Positions 34,738 to 40,488 of a stretch of 40,488 nucleotides of DNA are shown in pieces (the first letter of the stretch is position 1; every line of letters starts with the position of its first letter). The stretch is from Crocinitomicaceae bacterium (lineage in GTDB: Bacteria > Bacteroidota > Bacteroidia > Flavobacteriales_D > Crocinitomicaceae): positions 1 to 40,488 of the forward strand of contig JALRFI010000172.1 in assembly GCA_023253775.1 (NCBI GenBank), written 5' to 3'. The translations under genes and the position numbers were made by a program. The notes under the pieces are model-generated. The model did no database searches, was not told the DNA's origin, and saw only the letters and a list, made by a program, of their open reading frames with translations.

Positions 34738-35247
34738 ATGAAAAAGATATTTGTGTATCTCCTTGTTGGAGGATTCAGTTTTTCTATTGCTTCGTGTGGA
34801 GGGAAAGAAGAAAGTGAATTCGAAACAAAAGTAGAGGAATCAGCTGGAGAGGTTGAAGATATGGAAGAGGAAGAAGTAGCTACTATTTTTGGAACGTATG
34901 AAATGACCGATATGGTTCCTGATGCTGGAGACAAGAAATTGACGGCTCAGGATGAGAAATACATCAAGGAATCTAAAGAAAGGACTATTGGGAAAACAAC
35001 TTTGATCCTGAATGAAGACGGGACTTTTTCCAGAGAATTCCCGCATCCGTCAGGAGATGGTAGTATGTCAAAATGGACGGGAACGTTTGAACTTGATGAG
35101 GCTGCCGGTAAGTTGATATTGAATGCTGAAATGAATGGGAAGAATATGCCAATGAATTTTACAATTGAAGAAAATACAAGTGAAAAACTGAGTATGAAGA
35201 CTGATTTTGGTCAGATCTTTATGGTTTATGTGTACACTAAAAAATAA
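34738..35247 (+). CDS. lipoprotein with lipocalin-like domain
   Basis: 169 residues from ATG 34738; the track's earlier start runs through the terminator hairpin. Lipoprotein signal FVYLLVGGFSFSIASCGG (lipobox SIASC), an acidic linker (EEVEDMEEEEV in part), then a beta-rich domain of about 120 residues: FGTYEMTDM, TTLILNEDGTFSRE, WTGTFELDEAAGKLIL, and a final IFMVYVYTKK. This pattern fits the small lipocalin-like domains common in Bacteroidota lipoproteins. The ligand is unknown. It stands alone between two terminators. Confidence 0.75.
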   Translation: MKKIFVYLLVGGFSFSIASCGGKEESEFETKVEESAGEVEDMEEEEVATIFGTYEMTDMVPDAGDKKLTAQDEKYIKESKERTIGKTTLILNEDGTFSREFPHPSGDGSMSKWTGTFELDEAAGKLILNAEMNGKNMPMNFTIEENTSEKLSMKTDFGQIFMVYVYTKK

Positions 35248-35260
35248 TAATTCAATCTGT

Positions 35261-35294
35261 AGGGAAAGGGGAAGAGTGGTCTTTCCCTTTTTTT
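35261..35294 (+). terminator. rho-independent terminator
   Basis: An 8-bp stem AGGGAAAG / CTTTCCCT with a 12-base loop and a run of six further T residues. Confidence 0.85.
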
Positions 35295-35328
35295 ATTTCA
35301 GATCAAAGGCGGGGTAATATTTAGTCAG

Positions 35329-35336
35329 TATCTTTG
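35329..35336 (+). promoter_or_regulatory. aroC promoter -7 element, nearly leaderless
   Basis: TATCTTTG matches TAnnTTTG and ends four bases before the aroC ATG, so transcription should start at or beside the start codon. Confidence 0.6.
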
Positions 35337-35340
35337 TGAT

Positions 35341-36408
35341 ATGGCAGGATCTTCATTTGGTTCAATATTTCGATTGACTTCATTTGGTGAATCTCATGGC
35401 TTTGCCATTGGGGGTGTTGTTGATGGAGTCCCCGCAGGTGTCAGAATTGATCTTGAAAAGATTCAGATCGATCTTGATAAGAGAAAACCGGGACAGTCGA
35501 GACTCGTTACACAGCGAAAAGAATCCGATACGGTTCAACTTTTATCAGGTTTGCTTGATGGAGTTACGACCGGTACACCCATAGGATTTATCATCAAAAA
35601 TGAAGATCAGCATTCATCTGATTATGATCATTTGAAAGATGCCTATAGACCATCCCATGCCGATTATACTTATCAGCAGAAATATGGGATCCGAGATCAT
35701 AGAGGTGGAGGAAGGTCGAGCGCCAGAGAAACAGCATGTAGGGTTGTAGCCGGTTCAATTGCAAAACAGATCCTTGAAAGTTTAGGAATTGAGTTTTCGA
35801 CGTATGTAGATCAGATCGGTTCGGTTAAACTGGAAGACAATTCTTTTTTTCTATCGGATGCGATTGAGACGAATGAAGTTCGCTGCCCGGATAATCGCAT
35901 TGCTGAGAAAATGATCGAGCTTGTTGAGCAAGTTCGGGCTGAAGGAGACACGATTGGTGGATGTGTAAAATGTATGATCGTAAATGTTCCGGTTGGATTA
36001 GGGGAACCTGTTTTTGACAAATTACACGCTGATCTTGGCAAAGCAATGTTTTCGATCAACGCAGTGAAGGGAGTTGAATTTGGAAGTGGATTTTCTTCGG
36101 TATCAAAAAAAGGTTCAGAGAATAATGACCAATTCCTTCCGAATAGAGAAACCTCGACAAACAACAGTGGAGGAATTCAAGGAGGAATCTCAAATGGAAT
36201 GCCTATTGAATTCCGTGTAGCTTTCAAGCCCGTAGCGACCATAATGAAAGACCAAAATTCGATCAATGATCAGGGAGAAGAGATCTTGATCAAAGGAAAA
36301 GGAAGACATGATCCTTGTGTCGTTCCGCGCGCCGTGGCAATTGTTGAAGCAATGGCTGCAATGGTAATTCTCGACCATTATTTAAGAAATAAAGCAACGA
36401 AAATATGA
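35341..36408 (+). CDS. aroC: chorismate synthase
   Basis: 355 residues. Converts 5-enolpyruvylshikimate-3-phosphate to chorismate using reduced FMN, the last shared step of aromatic amino acid synthesis. Motifs: N-terminal [48 protein letters not shown], and C-terminal [18 protein letters not shown]. The C-terminus overlaps the next gene by four bases (ATGA). Confidence 0.98.
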   Translation: MAGSSFGSIFRLTSFGESHGFAIGGVVDGVPAGVRIDLEKIQIDLDKRKPGQSRLVTQRKESDTVQLLSGLLDGVTTGTPIGFIIKNEDQHSSDYDHLKDAYRPSHADYTYQQKYGIRDHRGGGRSSARETACRVVAGSIAKQILESLGIEFSTYVDQIGSVKLEDNSFFLSDAIETNEVRCPDNRIAEKMIELVEQVRAEGDTIGGCVKCMIVNVPVGLGEPVFDKLHADLGKAMFSINAVKGVEFGSGFSSVSKKGSENNDQFLPNRETSTNNSGGIQGGISNGMPIEFRVAFKPVATIMKDQNSINDQGEEILIKGKGRHDPCVVPRAVAIVEAMAAMVILDHYLRNKATKI

Positions 36409-36878
36409 TACAAAGAATTCAGACTGTTTATCTTATATTGGCGATGATCTTGTTAGGGGTTGTAAGTTTTGGGATGACCTTCATTTCATTCGTTCAAGAT
36501 GAATTGAGCCATGATCTGACAGCCTTTGGTATTCTTACGCGCGACCAATCAGGAAGCATCGTCGAAAAAGTAGCATATCCTTTTTATATCTCAAGTTTTA
36601 TGCTGATCATTCTATGTTTCGTTGGAATGATGGCATACAAAAACCTGACAAGACAACTCCGCATCGTACGTTTAACGTTTTACATTTATCTTATTTTATT
36701 GATCAGCCTTTTTATCTACTCTGTGATTGGAGATTCTATCCTGGAGTTGAGCTCTTCAAAACGTGAGCTCGGATTCGCTTATTTTCTATTTGTTTGTGGA
36801 TTGCCACTGGTTTTTTTAGCTAATCTGGGAGTTAAAAGAGACAAAAACCTTCTTGATTCACTCAATCGATTAAGATAA
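36405..36878 (+). CDS. DUF4293 family membrane protein
   Basis: 157 residues beginning [13 protein letters not shown], the hallmark start of DUF4293, a Bacteroidota family of unknown function. Four predicted membrane helices lie at about residues 8-30, 64-82, 92-110 and 125-145. It overlaps aroC by four bases and is followed directly by the ABC-F gene. In related genomes this family often lies beside rho or other housekeeping genes, so the neighbours say little about function. Confidence 0.85.
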   Translation: MIQRIQTVYLILAMILLGVVSFGMTFISFVQDELSHDLTAFGILTRDQSGSIVEKVAYPFYISSFMLIILCFVGMMAYKNLTRQLRIVRLTFYIYLILLISLFIYSVIGDSILELSSSKRELGFAYFLFVCGLPLVFLANLGVKRDKNLLDSLNRLR

Positions 36879-38741
36879 ATGAATTACCTATCTGTTGAAG
36901 GTTTAACCAAAACCTATGGTGAACGCGTTATTTTCAGGGATCTAACTTTTGGTATAGATCAAGGACAAAAAGTAGCGATAGTCGCCAAAAATGGTACAGG
37001 TAAAACAACACTGCTAAAGTGTTTGATGGATCTTGAACCGTATGATGAAGGACGAGTTGTCTATCGAAATGATGTCTCTCTTGCTTTCATGGAACAGACG
37101 GAGAATCTTGATGACAATCACACGATACTTGAAGAAGTGTTCTCACATGATCTACCTGAATTAAAGGTTGTGAAAGCCTATAACCAGGCAATGAAATCTG
37201 GTGATCAACAAAAAGTCGAAGCGATCTTCCAGGAGCTTACAGAGTTAAATGCATGGGATTTTGAAGTGCGGGTCAATCAGATACTTTCGGTGCTTAAGCT
37301 GGATGATAGTGACAAGAAAATAGGTTTACTTTCAGGAGGAGAAAAGAAAAGAGTGGCTCTTGCCAAGGTCCTTGTTTCAAATGCTGATTTTTTAATTCTG
37401 GATGAGCCTACGAATCACCTTGATCTGGATATGATCGAATGGCTGGAAGAATATTTGTCTAAATCCAAATCAACCTTGTTGATGGTAACTCATGACAGGT
37501 ATTTTCTTGAGGTCGTTTGCGATACGATCCTGGAAATGGATGATGAGACGATCTACAAGTACAAAGGGAATTTCTCCTATTATCTGGAGAAGAAAGCTGA
37601 GCGTCAGGATCAACTTCAATCGACAGTTGAAAAAGCAAAAAACCTTTTTAAAAAAGAACTGGATTGGGTGAGAAGACAACCCAAAGCTCGTGGAACAAAA
37701 CAGAAGGCCCGACTAGACTCGTTTCAGGAAATAAAAAAGGTTGCCAGTCAGCGTTTGGATGAAGATGAAATGGAGCTTCCTGTTAAAATGGAACGCTTAG
37801 GGACTAAGATCGTTGAACTCCATCATATTTCAAAAAGCTTTGGAGAAAAGGTCATTCTAAATGATCTGACATACAATTTCCAAAGGAAAGAACGATTGGG
37901 AGTTGTTGGAAATAATGGAACCGGTAAGTCTACGTTTCTGAATATCATTCAAGGTCTCCATCCTGCTGACAAAGGGAAAGTAGTTGTTGGTGATACGGTT
38001 CGGTTTGGTTATTACAATCAGGAGCTGATCAAGATTGATGAAGATAAAAAGGTGATTGATGTAATTCGTGACATTGCCGAATTTATTCCTTTGGAAAAGG
38101 GAAGACAATTGTCTGCCGCACAATTTCTGGAGCGATTTCTTTTTCCGCGCAGTATGCATTATAATTTCGTGCACAAGCTAAGTGGGGGAGAACGACGTCG
38201 ACTGAAGTTGATGACAGTACTGATGTCCAATCCAAATTTCCTGATCCTCGATGAGCCAACGAACGATCTTGATATTTTCGTAATGTCAGTTCTCGAGGAA
38301 TACCTAAGGTCTTTTGAAGGATGTCTGATTGTAGTTTCTCACGACAGATATTTCATGGATAAAATGGTAGATCATCTGTTCGTTTTTGAGGGCCAAGGTA
38401 AGGTCGTTGACATTTTAGGTAACTATACCGAATACAGGAAACTGAAGTCTGAAAAGAAGAAAGAAGCAAAGCCGATTCAAGAAGAAAAACCAGTGGCTGT
38501 AGCTCCAAAGGTTGATAATAAAACCAAAAAGAAGCTAAGTTTTAAAGAACGTTCCGAATTTGACCAGATCGAAAAAGAAATGGAGCAATTGGAAATAGAA
38601 AAAGAAGAACTTACCAATCAATTGTCTGATGGTAGTTTATCAGGAGACGAAATCATGAAGGTAGGTAATCGTCTGGCAGAAGTAGTGTCATTGATCGAGT
38701 CTAAGACTGATCGATGGTTAGAGCTTTCAGAGTATATGTAG
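36879..38741 (+). CDS. ABC-F family ATPase, Uup-like
   Basis: 620 residues with two ATP-binding cassettes and no membrane domain. First: Walker A KNGTGKTTLL, signature LSGGEKKR, Walker B FLILDEPTNHLD. Second: GNNGTGKSTFL, LSGGERRRLK, FLILDEPTNDLD. The inter-domain linker (about residues 240-290) is rich in Lys/Arg (RRQPKARGTKQKARLDS). The C-terminal 80 residues form a coiled coil (FDQIEKEMEQLEIEKEELTN), typical of Uup. ABC-F proteins act on the ribosome; Uup-type members also affect DNA-related processes. It begins right after the DUF4293 stop. Confidence 0.93.
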   Translation: MNYLSVEGLTKTYGERVIFRDLTFGIDQGQKVAIVAKNGTGKTTLLKCLMDLEPYDEGRVVYRNDVSLAFMEQTENLDDNHTILEEVFSHDLPELKVVKAYNQAMKSGDQQKVEAIFQELTELNAWDFEVRVNQILSVLKLDDSDKKIGLLSGGEKKRVALAKVLVSNADFLILDEPTNHLDLDMIEWLEEYLSKSKSTLLMVTHDRYFLEVVCDTILEMDDETIYKYKGNFSYYLEKKAERQDQLQSTVEKAKNLFKKELDWVRRQPKARGTKQKARLDSFQEIKKVASQRLDEDEMELPVKMERLGTKIVELHHISKSFGEKVILNDLTYNFQRKERLGVVGNNGTGKSTFLNIIQGLHPADKGKVVVGDTVRFGYYNQELIKIDEDKKVIDVIRDIAEFIPLEKGRQLSAAQFLERFLFPRSMHYNFVHKLSGGERRRLKLMTVLMSNPNFLILDEPTNDLDIFVMSVLEEYLRSFEGCLIVVSHDRYFMDKMVDHLFVFEGQGKVVDILGNYTEYRKLKSEKKKEAKPIQEEKPVAVAPKVDNKTKKKLSFKERSEFDQIEKEMEQLEIEKEELTNQLSDGSLSGDEIMKVGNRLAEVVSLIESKTDRWLELSEYM

Positions 38742-38764
38742 TGAAGAGCTACAGTTCTTAATAT

Positions 38765-40420
38765 TTACAGCAAATTTCCAATTTTAAGATCTCCATTGAA
38801 AGGGTTGAGTTTCAATGTAAATCTGATTTTTTCAGCATATCTGGAATTGCCGAAAGAATCATTTAATTCTTTACTCATCCAAACCGGCAAATACAATCCA
38901 AATACTTTCCCAAATCGCACGCCGATTCCAGTGTTAACAGCAGAGTTCACACTAACTCCATTGCTGAATACCCCAAGGTCACAAAATGCACCAAATACTC
39001 CAATTTTTGGAATAGGGAGTTGCCAATAAATATTGGATGTTGCCATCCAGTCAGCAGTGCTACCATACCAGGCTGAACTTTTGAATCCGCCCATATTTTC
39101 AGCACGCTGCTGAGACCAAATTCCACTTAATACACCTCTTCCAAAATAATAGTCCTCATAGAAAAGGTCTTGTGCTCCATCGGTACCACTTAATGACATC
39201 GCATAAGGATAAGTTGCCGTTCCTGGTGAAGCAAAAACATCTGAGAAACCAAAGAAACCGCGGATTTCCACCCATCTTTGCATTGAATTTTTCAAGTATC
39301 TGAATTTGTAGGTAGCTTCCGAAGTAAATCGAACCATGTTGGTTGTCGGACCATCGACATAATCCTCTCTTAACTGATAGTTGAATTGATGGTCAGGGAA
39401 ATTCAAATCTCCAGAATATTTAACGAATCCACCGCTGTAGTCCATCTCCATTCCGTTATTCACATTGTATTTTAGTATTCCCTGAACTCTAATGCTATGA
39501 GAGAAAGGACCGGCCTTTTTACGTTGTCCAAGTTTCGCCGTCCAATATGGACTCAATGCTACATATGCACCGTTGAACTTATCTGCGTAGCCATCACTGT
39601 CTTTGAATGACTTTACAGAAAGTCCAAATTGAGACGTTTTGAATGTCGTTTTAGGTAATGAAGTGTAGGACAATTCAGCAATTCCAGAGGCCATGCCTCT
39701 ACCAAACGAATACATTGGCGCTATAAGATACTGGAAGCGGTTAAAAGGAATTCCATTGTTATGGAAAACTGCGCCGATCATGAATTTATCGTAGTAATTC
39801 GCCGCAATGATCGGAGACCAGAACAAATTGGTTTTATCAGGTTCGTTATCGCCGATCAGGAATTCCATTTTGATAGATTCTATCTTTCCGAAAAGGCCTT
39901 TTTTGTGCCACCCGTTGTTATTTCTGTACATTTCCGGGATATCTTTTGAGGCGTCAATTCTGGCTGCATCGGGATCTGAAGTCGAAAATTCAAGTGTTCT
40001 TTTATTTTTCCCTGGTTCAGCCCATTTTGTTTCGACGATTTGATCTCCTTTGTACAAATTCACTTCGATAGGCCCATTCACTTGTCCTTTGTTTCGAACA
40101 GTAACCAAGGTTCCGGTTTTCGACCTTTTTACGGAGGAGATCTTGTAATCAACATGATTGGTTGTCTGAATCAGGTCTTCGAACAGCCAGCTAAGGTCTT
40201 TGCCGGATGTCTTTTCCAATACAGATCTCATATCTTCAGGTTGTGGGTGCTTGAATTTCCATTCCTCAAAATAGGCATGCATACATTGATCAAACAGTTC
40301 TTCACCCAGATAATCCTTCAAGTAATAGAATACCAGTCCCGTTTTCTGATACATGACAATCCCATAATTTGCCGAGCTGAATTCTGCTGAGTGTGTTTCT
40401 ATCGGCTGGTCTTCTCCCAA
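38765..40420 (-). CDS. M1-family peptidase, C-terminal part (5' truncated)
   Basis: 551 residues matching only the C-terminal half of large Bacteroidota M1 (gluzincin) peptidases. The first 85 residues (SSANYGIVMYQKTGLVFYYL, LSWLFEDLIQTTN) are the helical end of the catalytic region, and the rest is a beta-rich, barrel-like domain (WSPIIAANYYDKFMIGAVFH). The zinc motif HExxH and the preceding 400 or so residues are missing. The TTG at 40420 is not a credible start, and an in-frame TAA lies at 40433-40435 on the coding strand. Either the gene is disrupted by an insertion or the sequence at the window edge is misjoined. It converges on the ABC-F gene 23 bases away; no clear terminator lies between. 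Confidence 0.75.
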   Translation of the reverse strand: MGEDQPIETHSAEFSSANYGIVMYQKTGLVFYYLKDYLGEELFDQCMHAYFEEWKFKHPQPEDMRSVLEKTSGKDLSWLFEDLIQTTNHVDYKISSVKRSKTGTLVTVRNKGQVNGPIEVNLYKGDQIVETKWAEPGKNKRTLEFSTSDPDAARIDASKDIPEMYRNNNGWHKKGLFGKIESIKMEFLIGDNEPDKTNLFWSPIIAANYYDKFMIGAVFHNNGIPFNRFQYLIAPMYSFGRGMASGIAELSYTSLPKTTFKTSQFGLSVKSFKDSDGYADKFNGAYVALSPYWTAKLGQRKKAGPFSHSIRVQGILKYNVNNGMEMDYSGGFVKYSGDLNFPDHQFNYQLREDYVDGPTTNMVRFTSEATYKFRYLKNSMQRWVEIRGFFGFSDVFASPGTATYPYAMSLSGTDGAQDLFYEDYYFGRGVLSGIWSQQRAENMGGFKSSAWYGSTADWMATSNIYWQLPIPKIGVFGAFCDLGVFSNGVSVNSAVNTGIGVRFGKVFGLYLPVWMSKELNDSFGNSRYAEKIRFTLKLNPFNGDLKIGNLL

Positions 40421-40435
40421 AAGAATATTACTTTA

Positions 40436-40488
40436 TGCGTTACTACTATAAGCGGACTCCAGCCACGCACAAGACCTATGATCTGCTG
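40436..40488. other. edge segment of unlike composition at the break in the M1 gene
   Basis: These 53 bases are about half G+C, above the surrounding sequence, and do not continue the M1 reading frame. On the plus strand an open frame starts at ATG 40436 and runs to the edge (MRYYYKRTPATHKTYDLL). That is too short to identify. It may be the end of an inserted element or an assembly artefact. Confidence 0.4.

Overview
The window looks like chromosome from a member of the Bacteroidota, most likely the order Flavobacteriales; a Crocinitomicaceae-like host is a guess. The evidence is the AT-rich sequence, a type IX secretion (gliding-motility-type) C-terminal domain on a giant SprB-repeat protein, several promoters with the Bacteroidota -7 element TAnnTTTG, weak Shine-Dalgarno signals, and families such as DUF4293 and SiaB-like kinases. 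No tRNA, rRNA, CRISPR array, prophage or complete insertion sequence is visible. Coding density is high and no gene-free stretch exceeds 300 bases; the longest is about 277 bases, before pyrR.

Layout. (1) 3-959: 3' end of an unknown gene entering from the left. (2) 1015-1447: a small predicted secreted protein with its own promoter-like box and terminator. (3) 1472-8804: a four-gene inorganic-carbon uptake cluster (dabA, dabB, a SulP anion permease and an outer-membrane porin-like gene) closed by a terminator. (4) 8902-10445: two adjacent FKBP-type proteins, one cytoplasmic with an intact active site, one a lipoprotein with a worn active site. (5) 10487-12761: an outer-membrane protein diverging from folD and a membrane lipoprotein. 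(6) 12825-14877: a flavoprotein disulfide reductase-fold enzyme lacking the redox cysteines, diverging from a YkgJ-type cysteine-cluster protein. (7) 14931-23981: a tight run of eight genes led by a 1745-residue type IX-secreted adhesin-like protein with 12 SprB-like repeats, followed at once by a SiaB-like regulatory kinase, a secreted 20-residue-repeat protein, a histone-deacetylase-fold hydrolase, a Cys/Lys-rich mini-protein, a beta-barrel protein, a GDPD-like lipoprotein and a SUI1/YciH protein. (8) 24259-31704: pyrR-pyrB, a STAS anti-anti-sigma protein overlapping RNase Z, then parE-parC. (9) 31887-35247: ornithine aminotransferase, a phosphohexomutase and a lipoprotein. (10) 35341-38741: aroC, a DUF4293 membrane protein and a Uup-like ABC-F ATPase in an overlapping run. 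(11) 38765-40420, minus strand: the C-terminal half of an M1-family peptidase whose reading frame breaks about 60 bases from the right edge, where base composition also changes.

The parts of most biological interest are the DAB-SulP-porin cluster, which could carry inorganic carbon across both membranes; the adhesin/SiaB-like pairing, which suggests a partner-switch control of a surface adhesin; and several housekeeping promoters whose -7 box lies so close to the start codon that the mRNAs should be nearly leaderless, including that of pyrR. All assignments come from reading motifs; no database search was run.
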